Shown piece after piece: positions 7,743 through 15,906 of a stretch of 64,000 nt of DNA. The DNA is taken from positions 744,001 through 808,000 of the forward strand of contig NZ_CP170386.1 in the NCBI RefSeq assembly GCF_042468235.1, written 5' to 3'. How positions within the stretch are numbered: position 1 is the first letter of the stretch; every line of letters begins with the position of its first letter. Source of the DNA: Lonepinella sp042468235. GTDB lineage: Bacteria; Pseudomonadota; Gammaproteobacteria; Enterobacterales; Pasteurellaceae. A program made the position numbers and the translations under genes. The notes beneath the pieces were generated by a model, which was given only the letters and a program-made list of their open reading frames with translations, searched no databases and was not told where the DNA came from.

Positions 7743-8438
7743 ATGACAACGTCACATTCTTTTCATTTTACAACCTTAATTGAGAAGTTTTTCAATCAGT
7801 TACAACAAGAAAACAGATTAGTAGATGATATTTACAACGAATTTAGTTTACAACACGAACTGGGGATTTTTTTACGCAACGATTTAAATCCGAAAGAATA
7901 CAAAGTGCAGTTTGAACGCAATATCAAAGATGACATTTTGAAATTATCTTTTGATAAAGAAGAGAAAAAAATTATTGATGAAAATGGTAAAGTTATTGCT
8001 AAAAAAGAGCAATTGATTGATAAAAGCGGTAAATCTATTGTTAAAAAAGAGATTGATTTGGTGATTTTGGGTAAAAACGGTGAAAGTGGCGAAAAATATG
8101 CGGTGGAATTAAAATTCCCAAGAAATGGGCAACACCCAGAGCAGATGTACCAATTTATTAAAGACATTGCTTTTATGGAACAGCTAAAACAAGCTGGATT
8201 CACCCAAACTTATTGCGTTTGTTTGGTGGATGATAAGAATTTTTATTTGGGTAGAAGTCAGGGTATTTATGCGTATTTTCGTTCACCACAAATTCCAATT
8301 CACGGTAACATTGAAAAGCCAACGGGAAAAGAAAAATTTGAAGAAGAATATAAGCCAATTAAGGTTAAAGGAACATACCATGTTCAATGGCAAGAATTAC
8401 AAGGGAATTACCGCTATTATGTAATTGCGTGTGAGTGA
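7743..8438 (+). CDS. PD-(D/E)XK nuclease-like protein
   Basis: The 231-residue product is not one I can name, but its middle looks like a restriction-endonuclease fold: KKEIDLVI (Asp in the first conserved strand) followed about 16 residues on by YAVELKF, a (D/E)XK pair, then a helix QMYQFIKDIAFMEQLKQ and a strand TYCVCLVDD. Ahead of the aspartate, residues about 78-106 are two tandem copies of a 14-residue unit (IIDENGKVIAKKEQ, LIDKSGKSIVKKEI) encoded by a 42-base duplication at about 7971-8054. No methyltransferase partner is adjacent, so a classical restriction-modification pair is not supported. AAGGA precedes the ATG. It could be a solitary defence nuclease or a repair enzyme. Confidence 0.7.
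   Translation: MTTSHSFHFTTLIEKFFNQLQQENRLVDDIYNEFSLQHELGIFLRNDLNPKEYKVQFERNIKDDILKLSFDKEEKKIIDENGKVIAKKEQLIDKSGKSIVKKEIDLVILGKNGESGEKYAVELKFPRNGQHPEQMYQFIKDIAFMEQLKQAGFTQTYCVCLVDDKNFYLGRSQGIYAYFRSPQIPIHGNIEKPTGKEKFEEEYKPIKVKGTYHVQWQELQGNYRYYVIACE
7971..8054 (+). repeat. Tandem 42-base duplication inside the nuclease-like gene
   Basis: Two adjacent diverged 42-base units, in frame, each encode a 14-residue block (IIDENG.../LIDKSG...) that ends in AKKE/VKKE. The duplication inserts just before the putative catalytic aspartate. Confidence 0.75.
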
Positions 8439-8546
8439 TGGGGAATACCTTATTTTTGTGATCTTGATTCCAAAATTTGAGTTATACAGTGTTTTACTGG
8501 TTGAAATTATACTATAATCATTTTTCGTGATGATGGGAGAAACAAA

Positions 8547-8594
8547 ATGAGTGATATTCAACTTTTTGAAAATAGCCCTTGGCGTAGAATATAA
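8547..8594 (+). pseudogene. Fifteen-codon remnant frame overlapping the truA copy 2 start
   Basis: An ATG at 8547, well placed after GGGAG (8535-8539), opens a frame of only 15 codons (MSDIQLF, then ENSPWRRI) that stops within truA. Codons from 8568 on are simply truA DNA in another frame. The first seven residues recall the beginning of BRO-N/antirepressor-type proteins (xxIQLFE), but seven residues are weak evidence. It looks like the 5' end of another gene fused onto truA. Confidence 0.5.
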
Positions 8595-9390
8595 CGGCAC
8601 GCATTATTTAGGTTGGCAACGGCAACAAAATCTACCGAGTGTTCAGGCAGAACTTGAAAAAGCCTTGTCGGTGGTGGCTAATCAAAATATAGAAGTATTT
8701 TGTGCAGGAAGAACGGATAGCGGTGTGCATGCGACAGGGCAGGTGGTACATTTTGAAACAAATGTAGATCGCCCTGAAAAAGCGTGGGAATTTGGTACAA
8801 ATGCCAATTTACCAGATGATATTGCCGTGAAATGGGCGAAGATCGTGCCTGATGATTTTCATGCTCGCTTTAGTGCTACTGCACGGCGTTATCGTTATAT
8901 TTTGTATTGTAATCGATTACGTTCTGCTATTTTACCTACTGGCGTGACGCATACCCATTTAGACTTGGACTACAATAGAATGCGTGAAGCTGGACAAGCA
9001 TTATTAGGCGAACGGGATTTCACAAGTTTCCGAGCAGCTCAATGTCAATCTCATAGTCCATGGCGAAATGTACATTCGTTAATGGTATCTCGATTTGGTG
9101 ATTATATTATTGTCGAAATTCAAGCTAACGCCTTTTTACATCACATGGTTCGCAATATTGTGGGGAGTTTAATGGAAGTGGGTTGTGGGCGAAAGCCTGA
9201 AAGTTGGATAGCGGAATTATTAGCTAAAAAAGACCGCACTTTAGCTGCTCCCACAGCGAAACCAGATGGGTTATATTTGGTGAATGTGCAATATCCAAGA
9301 CGTTTTCAGTTGCCACAAACACCGCTAGGACCTTTGTTCTTACCAGATGAATTGCCAGCATTTATTATCGAAAGATTAAAATTATGGTAG
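8566..9390 (+). CDS. truA: tRNA pseudouridine(38-40) synthase TruA, copy 2 (ancestral locus, start damaged)
   Basis: A second full-length TruA with the catalytic RTDSGVH motif and all conserved segments. It lies 73 bases before accD and then folC, the usual Pasteurellaceae context, so this is probably the native copy. The expected N-terminus MKIALG reads LKIALG here: the codon is TTG at 8566, and the only good ribosome site (GGGAG, 8535-8539) points to an ATG in another frame at 8547. Initiation could use TTG 8566 or GTG 8551, or depend on the short overlapping frame. About 15 extra residues follow the usual C-terminus. Expression may be weak, and copy 1 could compensate. Confidence 0.9.
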   Translation: MKIALGVEYNGTHYLGWQRQQNLPSVQAELEKALSVVANQNIEVFCAGRTDSGVHATGQVVHFETNVDRPEKAWEFGTNANLPDDIAVKWAKIVPDDFHARFSATARRYRYILYCNRLRSAILPTGVTHTHLDLDYNRMREAGQALLGERDFTSFRAAQCQSHSPWRNVHSLMVSRFGDYIIVEIQANAFLHHMVRNIVGSLMEVGCGRKPESWIAELLAKKDRTLAAPTAKPDGLYLVNVQYPRRFQLPQTPLGPLFLPDELPAFIIERLKLW

Positions 9391-9463
9391 AAATATCTAC
9401 AAAACAAGTCAAAATTGTGGTTAAATACGTAGGATTTTCATTTAACAACATTAAGGTTAAATA

Positions 9464-10399
9464 ATGAGCTGGATTGATAAAATTTTTAGTAAATCGCCGT
9501 CATCTTCGGCAAGAAAAAAAGCCAATGTGCCAGAAGGTGTATGGACAAAATGTACGTCATGTGAACAAGTATTATATCGTGATGAATTAAAACGCCATTT
9601 GGAAGTTTGTCCGAAATGTGGTCATCACATGCGGATTGATGCTCGTGAGCGTTTAGATGCGTTGTTGGATAAAGATAGTATTGTGGAAATAGCCGCTGAT
9701 CTTGAACCACAAGACGTGTTAAAATTCAAAGATTTGAAAAAATATAAAGATCGTATTACAGCTGCTCAAAAAGAAACTGGCGAAAAAGATGCGTTAATCA
9801 CCGTTTCTGGTACGCTATATGGCATGCCAATTATCGCAGCAGCATCAAACTTTAGCTTTATGGGCGGATCTATGGGATCGGTAGTTGGTGCGAAGTTTGT
9901 GCAAGCGGCGGAACAAGCTATTGAAAAAAATTGTCCGTTTGTGTGTTTTTCTGCCAGTGGTGGTGCGAGAATGCAAGAAGCCTTGTTATCTCTCATGCAA
10001 ATGGCAAAAACCAGTGCAGTATTGGCAAAAATGAAAGAAAAAGGTGTACCGTTTATTTCTGTATTAACCGATCCAACTTTAGGTGGTGTGTCAGCCAGCT
10101 TTGCCATGCTAGGTGATTTAAATATTGCTGAACCGAAAGCCTTAATCGGTTTTGCTGGTCCGCGAGTCATTGAGCAAACGGTACGTGAAAAATTGCCAGA
10201 AGGTTTCCAACGTTCTGAATTTTTATTAGAACACGGAGCTATTGACATGATCGTGAAACGTGCCGAAATGCGTGAAAAATTGGCAAATGTATTAAGTCAA
10301 TTAATGGGATTACCATCGCCATTTATTGAAGCTGAATTACTTGAAAATACAGTAGAAAACGTTACCGCAGAAAGCACTATTGCAACAGAGCTTAAATAG
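9464..10399 (+). CDS. accD: Acetyl-CoA carboxylase carboxyltransferase beta subunit AccD
   Basis: AccD with AccA transfers the carboxyl group from biotin carboxyl carrier protein to acetyl-CoA, making malonyl-CoA for fatty-acid synthesis. The 311-residue protein has the N-terminal zinc ribbon (CTSCEQVL and, 16 residues later, CPKCGHH) and the crotonase-type core with FSASGGARMQEALLSLMQMAKTSA and DPTLGGVSASFAMLGD. A short linker of 14 bases separates it from folC, so the two are probably one transcript. The dedA gene that often stands before accD in relatives is not present here; a DedA-family gene is at 45062. Confidence 0.97.
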   Translation: MSWIDKIFSKSPSSSARKKANVPEGVWTKCTSCEQVLYRDELKRHLEVCPKCGHHMRIDARERLDALLDKDSIVEIAADLEPQDVLKFKDLKKYKDRITAAQKETGEKDALITVSGTLYGMPIIAAASNFSFMGGSMGSVVGAKFVQAAEQAIEKNCPFVCFSASGGARMQEALLSLMQMAKTSAVLAKMKEKGVPFISVLTDPTLGGVSASFAMLGDLNIAEPKALIGFAGPRVIEQTVREKLPEGFQRSEFLLEHGAIDMIVKRAEMREKLANVLSQLMGLPSPFIEAELLENTVENVTAESTIATELK

Positions 10400-10413
10400 G
10401 ATATATTTGAGCG

Positions 10414-11751
10414 ATGTTACATAACTCAAAAGCCACGCCAACGCTACAATCTAGCCTTGAGGAGTGGCTTTATTATTTAGAACACAGTCATTTTAAAGTC
10501 ATTGATCTTGGACTGGAAAGAGTAAAATCGGTTGCTCAAGCATTAGATTTATTAACTCTAGCCCCTTATGTGATTACGGTAGGGGGGACTAATGGTAAAG
10601 GCACAACCTGTCGCTTGCTGGAAACTATTTTACTTAATGCTGGTTTTAAAGTTGGTGTCTATTCTTCACCGCATTTAATTCGTTACAACGAACGTGTGCG
10701 GATTCAAAATCAAGATGTGCAAGACGAAGATCATATTCGTTCTTTCCAGTTTATTAATACCCATAAAAATCAATCTTTAAGCTATTTTGAATTTAGTACG
10801 CTATCTGCCTTGTATTTATTTAAGCAAGCAAATTTAGATGTGGTCATTTTAGAAGTGGGTTTGGGTGGTCGATTAGATGCGACTAATATCGTGGATGCAG
10901 ATATGGCGGTAATCACCAGTATTGATATTGATCATATTGATTACTTAGGCGATACTCGAGAAAAAATTGCATTTGAAAAAGCAGGGATTTTTAGAGCAAA
11001 CAAGCCTGTGATTATTGGTGAGCCAGATATTCCAAATTCAATGATCGAGTATGCAAAATCGTTAAATTGCCAGCTTTCTTGTTGTAATCAAGATTGGCAA
11101 TTTGAAATAACAGGCGAACAGTGGAAATGGCAAAATAACAACTGTCAGCTAGGAAATTTACCGCTATGTCAAATTCCATTAGCAAATGCGGCAACGGCGT
11201 TAGCTGCCGTACAGTCTTTACCATTTAATATTTCTGCTGAAATTCTCCGAAAATCCTTAAATGAAGTGGAATTAATCGGGCGTTTTCAAACGGTTAAACC
11301 AGAAAGTGTAACCGCACTGATAAAGTTAACAGAAAAATCTTTACAAGATTTACCTAGAATTATTATTGATGTTGGTCATAATCCCCATGCCGCACGTTAT
11401 TTAGCCGAAAAATTAACCCAATTAAAAAGCAAAATTTCAGGAAAAATCACCGCAGTTTGTGGTATTTTACAAGATAAAGATGCGGAAAATGTGTTATCAC
11501 CGTTGTTATCAATCATTGATGAGTGGCATTGTGTTACCTTGTTAGGCTACCGTGGACAAACTGGTGAACAGCTTGCGGAAAAATTATATTCAGTAGCTGA
11601 GAAACAAGCCATTAAAGTCAAGGTTCAAGTGGAAAATTCGGTGGCTTTAGGGGTAGAAAGTGCGGTGAAAAATACCGATAAAAATGATGTCGTGTTGGTA
11701 TTTGGCTCATTTCATACGGTAGGGGAATTTTTACAGATTGGGGTCACTTAG
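10414..11751 (+). CDS. folC: Bifunctional dihydrofolate/folylpolyglutamate synthase FolC
   Basis: FolC joins glutamate to dihydropteroate and then extends the polyglutamate tail of folates, using ATP. The 445-residue product has the Mur-ligase features: the P-loop GGTNGKGTTCRLLE (near residue 57), SSPHL, FSTLSALYLF, EVGLGGRLDATN, the HIDYLG stretch and a C-terminal ligase domain starting with IIDVGHNPHAARYL. It follows accD directly and ends at a hairpin terminator. Confidence 0.97.
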   Translation: MLHNSKATPTLQSSLEEWLYYLEHSHFKVIDLGLERVKSVAQALDLLTLAPYVITVGGTNGKGTTCRLLETILLNAGFKVGVYSSPHLIRYNERVRIQNQDVQDEDHIRSFQFINTHKNQSLSYFEFSTLSALYLFKQANLDVVILEVGLGGRLDATNIVDADMAVITSIDIDHIDYLGDTREKIAFEKAGIFRANKPVIIGEPDIPNSMIEYAKSLNCQLSCCNQDWQFEITGEQWKWQNNNCQLGNLPLCQIPLANAATALAAVQSLPFNISAEILRKSLNEVELIGRFQTVKPESVTALIKLTEKSLQDLPRIIIDVGHNPHAARYLAEKLTQLKSKISGKITAVCGILQDKDAENVLSPLLSIIDEWHCVTLLGYRGQTGEQLAEKLYSVAEKQAIKVKVQVENSVALGVESAVKNTDKNDVVLVFGSFHTVGEFLQIGVT

Positions 11752-11780
11752 TCTATACATTCAGCCAATAGATGAATAAT

Positions 11781-11816
11781 AATGTGGTGAACAATTTTAA
11801 TATTTTTCACCACATT
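11781..11816. terminator. Bidirectional terminator between folC and the mutase gene
   Basis: Eleven-base-pair stem (11781-11791 with 11806-11816) with a 14-base T-rich loop, followed on the plus strand by TCATTTTATT. It lies between two convergent genes. Confidence 0.7.
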
Positions 11817-11821
11817 TCATT

Positions 11822-12463
11822 TTATTCTAAATGATTTACATCATTCACTTTTTCTACCATAAATTGTCCTAATTGATTTCCTTGTTGAACATAACGAACC
11901 ACACTAATTGAGGTATTAGCAAGCGTTTCGCTTTGTCCATTCTCACGATGATTTTGCCAAGTTGCACCGTTTAATAACGCAATGAGTAAGCGTAAAGTAT
12001 GACCGTGCGAAACGACTAAAATATTGCCTTGTTGGTGGATTTTAATAATATCTTGTATCGCTTTCATTGCTCGCTCGGCAAGTTGTTGCCAAGTTTCGCC
12101 ATTGTTACAGATTGCTTTATAGTTGGCAGGGTCATTGAGCATTTGTTGAAATTCTTCATGTTGGCGAATATCATCTACTACAAGCCCTTCCCAACTGCCA
12201 AAATGATGTTCATTTAAGCCATTATGTTGGAACAGTGGAATATCTCGTTTGCCTAGAATGTATTGAGCAGTATCAATGGTACGTTGTAAACAGCTTGAAT
12301 AGGCAGCAATAAAGGGAATATTTTGTAACGCCTGACCAGTTTTGATTGCACCTTGTACACCTTGTTCGGTGAGATTAGAATTACCTGATCCTTGCATTAA
12401 ACCTTGTTCATTCCAAATGGTTCGACCATGACGAACAAAATAAAAGCGAATATCTTTATTCAT
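11822..12463 (-). CDS. Histidine phosphatase (GpmB/phosphoglycerate mutase-like)
   Basis: A 213-residue member of the histidine phosphatase superfamily. The catalytic phospho-histidine is in FVRHGRTIWNEQG near the N-terminus, the second histidine in VVSHGHTLRLLIALLNG, and the intermediate conserved stretch is SSCLQRTIDTAQYIL. Substrate cannot be read from the sequence; homologues are called GpmB/YtjC or broad-specificity phosphatases. AAAGGA supports the ATG at 12463 rather than the longer frame. It is divergent from the pseudouridine synthase gene, with only 48 bases between the starts. Confidence 0.85.
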   Translation of the reverse strand: MNKDIRFYFVRHGRTIWNEQGLMQGSGNSNLTEQGVQGAIKTGQALQNIPFIAAYSSCLQRTIDTAQYILGKRDIPLFQHNGLNEHHFGSWEGLVVDDIRQHEEFQQMLNDPANYKAICNNGETWQQLAERAMKAIQDIIKIHQQGNILVVSHGHTLRLLIALLNGATWQNHRENGQSETLANTSISVVRYVQQGNQLGQFMVEKVNDVNHLE

Positions 12464-12511
12464 TGTGTGTTTTCCTTTAGTATGGAGCAAATTTATTTTT
12501 GCAATATAGCT

Positions 12512-13162
12512 ATGCTTAAAATTATATATCAACATCAGGATTTTATCATCATTAATAAGCCTTGTGGGTTAAGTGTTCATAAAGATGAGCAAGAAATAGG
12601 ATTAACTCAAATCTTAGCAAATCAACTTGGTATCAAACAAGTTTGGTTAGTTCATCGTTTGGATAAAGTTACTTCTGGGTTGTTGATTTTGGCATTAAAT
12701 CAACCTGCAGCGGTGATTTTATCTGGATTATTTGCTGAGCATAAAATAAACAAAACCTATGTAGCTTTGTCATCTCATAAACCAAAAAGGAAACAAGGAT
12801 TAATAGTAGGTGATATGGAAAAAGCACGACGTGGTGCTTGGAAATTAATGCCGTCTAAACAAAACCCTGCAATAACACGTTTTTATTCCGTAAGTTGTGA
12901 GCCTAATTTACGCTTGTTTGTGTTAAAACCACAAACCGGCAAGACACATCAGTTGCGAGTGGCGATGAAAAGTTTAGGTAGCCCTATTTTAGGGGACGAG
13001 CTTTATGGTGATAAAACGGAAAATATTGACCGCACTTATTTGCATGCCTACGGTTTAGATTTTGTTTACCAAAATCAGCCAATTAATGTGAAATACTTGC
13101 CAAACTGCGGTGAATTTTTTCAGCGAAATTCTGTATTAAATCAACTGAATTTAGTTAACTAA
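12512..13162 (+). CDS. RluA-family pseudouridine synthase (HI0042-like)
   Basis: A 216-residue RNA pseudouridine synthase without an S4 domain. The catalytic aspartate is in VHRLDKVTSGLL, and INKPCGLSVHKD and the C-terminal QTGKTHQLRVAMKSLGSPILGDELYG are the usual family segments. The target RNA is not known from the sequence. A longer frame exists upstream, but homology begins at MLKIIYQHQDFIIINKP, so the ATG at 12512 is preferred; the ribosome site is poor. In H. influenzae the related gene neighbours xthA (HI0041), which here lies 5 kb away. Confidence 0.88.
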   Translation: MLKIIYQHQDFIIINKPCGLSVHKDEQEIGLTQILANQLGIKQVWLVHRLDKVTSGLLILALNQPAAVILSGLFAEHKINKTYVALSSHKPKRKQGLIVGDMEKARRGAWKLMPSKQNPAITRFYSVSCEPNLRLFVLKPQTGKTHQLRVAMKSLGSPILGDELYGDKTENIDRTYLHAYGLDFVYQNQPINVKYLPNCGEFFQRNSVLNQLNLVN

Positions 13163-13178
13163 ATTTTGTAAAAAATAG

Positions 13179-13206
13179 TTGAAAAAATCACCAAATAGCC
13201 TATGAT
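13179..13206 (+). promoter_or_regulatory. Promoter of the broken yegP gene
   Basis: TTGAAA (13179-13184) and TATGAT (13201-13206) with a 16-base spacer; an AAGGAG ribosome site follows at 13246-13251. The expression signals look intact although the gene carries a stop. Confidence 0.65.
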
Positions 13207-13257
13207 TTATTTTGGAAGTTATTTCCGAATAAATCACTAATTAATAAGGAGTTTAAA

Positions 13258-13599
13258 ATGGCATTAGGTTGGTATGAATTAAAATTAGCTAGCGATGGAC
13301 AATTTATGTTCAATTTAAAGGCGGCGAATAGTCAAGTTATTTTAACCAGTGAATTATATAAAACACGTGCGGCAGCGGAAAATGGTATTGCATCAGTGCA
13401 AAAAAATGGTTCAGATGAAAGTTTATTTGAATATCGCGTTGCCAAAAATGATAAACCTTATTTTGTCTTGAAAGCCAAAAATCATTAAGAAATTGGGCGT
13501 AGTCAGTATTATTCATCACAAGAATCGGCCAAAAGTGGTGTGAAATCGGTTATCAATAATGCCGCAACTACAACAATTAAAGACTTAACCAAAGATTAA
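13258..13599 (+). pseudogene. yegP: YegP-like DUF1508 protein interrupted by an in-frame stop
   Basis: YegP proteins are small (about 110 residues) cytoplasmic proteins with two DUF1508 repeats and no proven function. Here the first repeat (GWYELKLASDGQFMFNLKAANSQVILTSE) and most of the second are intact, but codon 77 (13486-13488) is TAA. Reading on in the same frame gives EIGRSQYYSSQESAKSGVKS and a normal end at 13599, total 113 codons. In E. coli the corresponding site is ANHQIIGSSQ, so a CAA glutamine codon has become TAA. The open part makes a 76-residue protein lacking half of the second repeat. A sequencing error or stop read-through would also explain this. Confidence 0.85.
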
Positions 13600-13606
13600 G
13601 TTTTTG

Positions 13607-13636
13607 TAAGCCATTCTATTGAATGGCTTATTTTTT
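13607..13636 (+). terminator. Intrinsic terminator after yegP
   Basis: A perfect 10-bp stem TAAGCCATTC/GAATGGCTTA with a 4-base loop, then six T residues. The T-run overlaps the stop codon of the convergent yvcK-like gene. Confidence 0.9.
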
Positions 13637-14552
13637 AGAATAGCTCAGCGATCATCTCGTTAATAGCAGAGCAGAGCCTATCACGATCGTGGCGATAGGT
13701 CACATCATCAGCATTTAACTTTCTGACTAATAATTTAATATCCAATGCTTGTTGATCTTCGATTGGCATTGATGTGATGGCGCCATCTACAATATTTTTG
13801 CCTACTGTTTTATTTATCCAACCAATACGATCGGCTAAAGATAAGCGTGCCGCAGGACTATGCTCGACACCGAGATTATCAATAAAGATAATTTTGGCGG
13901 AACTGGTTTTTAAGGCTTGCATGATTTCAGGGAGTAACAAGGTTGGCATAATGCTAGTGAGAAAGCTACCTGGTCCGAGCAAAATGACCTCTGCTTGCAA
14001 AATAGCATTAACCGCTTCGGGAGATGCCTGAACTATTGGATATAAAAATAATGAAGTGGGTAATCGTTGTAAATTATCAACAGCGACTTCACCCAGAATT
14101 TTTTCACCGGACGGTAAAATAGCCCCTAAATGTACAGGGGAATCTGACATGGGGAGTAAATAAGATTTTACTCTCAAAAAATTACGAATTAAATTAATCG
14201 CATCGGTGGGGCGGATGTGCATATCTTCCAAGGCTTTTAAAATCAGATTACCTAAATTATGTCCGGCTAACTCACCTGACCCACTAAATCGATATTCAAA
14301 AACAGCAGATGCAGTAGTGGGATTGGCAATAATTTGGGTTAAACAGTTACGTAAATCTCCCCATGCAATACCACCATGATCGTGTCGTATTCGACCAGTT
14401 GAACCACCGTTATCTGTAGTGGCAACAATACCGGTGAGTTGTTCTTTTAGAAAACTTAATGATGACATGACTCGCCCTAAACCATGACCGCCACCGATGG
14501 CAACGAGATGTTTAATTTGTGTTAGGTAATCATGGTTTGATATTGTTATCAT
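13635..14552 (-). CDS. YvcK/CofD-like protein (gluconeogenesis factor family)
   Basis: A 305-residue member of the YvcK/YbhK family, related in fold to 2-phospho-L-lactate transferase CofD. Bacterial members bind UDP-sugars and affect cell shape and growth on gluconeogenic carbon sources; enzymatic activity is unproven. Seen: the nucleotide-binding N-terminus VAIGGGHGLGRVMSSL, TDNGGSTGRIR, GDLRNCL, GHNLGNLIL and the C-terminal LGPGSFLTSIMPTLL. AAAGGA precedes the ATG. It is divergent from moaA, as ybhK is in E. coli. One USS lies in the leader at 14571-14579. Confidence 0.9.
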   Translation of the reverse strand: MITISNHDYLTQIKHLVAIGGGHGLGRVMSSLSFLKEQLTGIVATTDNGGSTGRIRHDHGGIAWGDLRNCLTQIIANPTTASAVFEYRFSGSGELAGHNLGNLILKALEDMHIRPTDAINLIRNFLRVKSYLLPMSDSPVHLGAILPSGEKILGEVAVDNLQRLPTSLFLYPIVQASPEAVNAILQAEVILLGPGSFLTSIMPTLLLPEIMQALKTSSAKIIFIDNLGVEHSPAARLSLADRIGWINKTVGKNIVDGAITSMPIEDQQALDIKLLVRKLNADDVTYRHDRDRLCSAINEMIAELF

Positions 14553-14756
14553 TGTTTTTCCTTTAATTAGAAGTGCGGTACTAATTTAGCATTTTTTGCT
14601 TCTTTTTAGAAAGGTTATTTTATTCTTACGTTATATAATATTATCTATAATTGAATAAAAATAATTAACTTATTTTTCTACCTAAAAGGTGTTAATCATT
14701 GGCTTTTTAGTTGTGCTTTTAGCCTATCTCTTTTAAAATAAAAAGAATTTCATATA

Positions 14757-14870
14757 CCGAGCTTGCGTGCCTACGTCAATGTAATAAAGATAGGGTAGCA
14801 ATGCCAGTGATAGTCATAATGTTATGCTATTGCTCGGGGATACGCTGGAAACGGTTTGTCCTATTCTTTT
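14757..14870 (+). promoter_or_regulatory. Probable molybdenum-cofactor (Moco) riboswitch before moaA
   Basis: The 333-base region before moaA has no gene. Its second half has a structured leader: CCGAGC (14757-14762) can pair with GCTCGG (14832-14837), with further pairing AGCAAT/ATTGCT inside and a GGATACGCTGGAAACGG segment after it, ending just before the ribosome site. Moco-sensing leaders of this kind precede moaA in E. coli and Haemophilus. The exact secondary structure was not computed, so the borders are approximate. A TATAAT at 14634-14639 may belong to the promoter. Confidence 0.65.
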
Positions 14871-14885
14871 TTATAAAGGTATTTC

Positions 14886-15896
14886 ATGCAATCTATTCCT
14901 ATCCGAAACTTGTCGGAGCGGCTTGTTGATCCGTTCCAACGAGAATACTACTATTTACGAATGTCGATTACCGATGTTTGTAACTTTCGTTGTAACTATT
15001 GTTTACCCAATGGTTATCAGCCGAACCCTGAGCGTGATAAATTTCTTAATGTGGATGAAATTCGCCGTGTGGTACGTGCATTTGTTGCAATGGGAACAGA
15101 GAAAGTGCGAATTACTGGTGGTGAACCTACGTTGCGTAAAGATTTTCTGGAGATTGTGGAAAATATTTCTGCTATTGAAAATATTCACACCCTTGCTTTA
15201 ACCACTAATGGCTATCGTTTGGCAAAAGATGTGGATTTGTGGCGAAAAGCAGGGATTACCTCAATTAATGTCAGCGTGGATAGCCTTGATCCTCGACAAT
15301 TTCATCGTATTACAGGGGAAGATAAATTTGATGATGTAATGCGTGGTATTGATCGTGCTTTTGAGGTGGGGTATCAGAAAATTAAAATTAATTCAGTATT
15401 GATGAAAGATTTTAATGATCGGGAGTTTGAGCAGTTTTTGGCTTGGATAAAGCATCGTCCGATTCAAATGCGATTTATTGAATTAATGCAAACGGGGGAA
15501 ATGGATTATTTTTTCCAAAAACATCATATTTCGGGGCAAATTTTGGTGGATAAATTATTGCGACAAGGTTGGCAATTACAACCGAAAGGACGGACAGATG
15601 GACCCGCAAAAGTGTTTTCGCACCCTGATTATCAAGGTGAAATTGGGCTAATCATGCCGTACGAGAAAAATTTTTGTGTCAGTTGTAACCGCTTGCGAGT
15701 TTCTGCTAAAGGTAAATTGCATTTATGTTTATTTGGCGAAGAAGGCGTTGATTTGCGAGAATTGTTACAATCAGATAACCAGCAATTACTTTTACAAGCA
15801 AGGCTTTTCGGTGCGTTACAGGGTAAACGAGAACATCATTTCTTGCATCAAGGTAATAGTGGTATAAGAGCTAATTTAGCTAGTATTGGTGGATAA
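14886..15896 (+). CDS. moaA: GTP 3',8-cyclase MoaA
   Basis: MoaA is the radical-SAM enzyme that, with MoaC, converts GTP to cyclic pyranopterin monophosphate, the first step of Moco synthesis. The 336-residue protein has the N-terminal SAM cluster motif CNFRCNYC (residues about 32-39), the GGEPTLR stretch, and the second cluster in CVSCNRLR followed by a third cysteine in LHLCLFG. It ends in the conserved double glycine (ASIGG). First gene of moaACDE; moaB is absent. Its long leader probably holds a Moco riboswitch. Confidence 0.97.
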   Translation: MQSIPIRNLSERLVDPFQREYYYLRMSITDVCNFRCNYCLPNGYQPNPERDKFLNVDEIRRVVRAFVAMGTEKVRITGGEPTLRKDFLEIVENISAIENIHTLALTTNGYRLAKDVDLWRKAGITSINVSVDSLDPRQFHRITGEDKFDDVMRGIDRAFEVGYQKIKINSVLMKDFNDREFEQFLAWIKHRPIQMRFIELMQTGEMDYFFQKHHISGQILVDKLLRQGWQLQPKGRTDGPAKVFSHPDYQGEIGLIMPYEKNFCVSCNRLRVSAKGKLHLCLFGEEGVDLRELLQSDNQQLLLQARLFGALQGKREHHFLHQGNSGIRANLASIGG

Positions 15897-15906
15897 AGAG
15901 GGAAAA

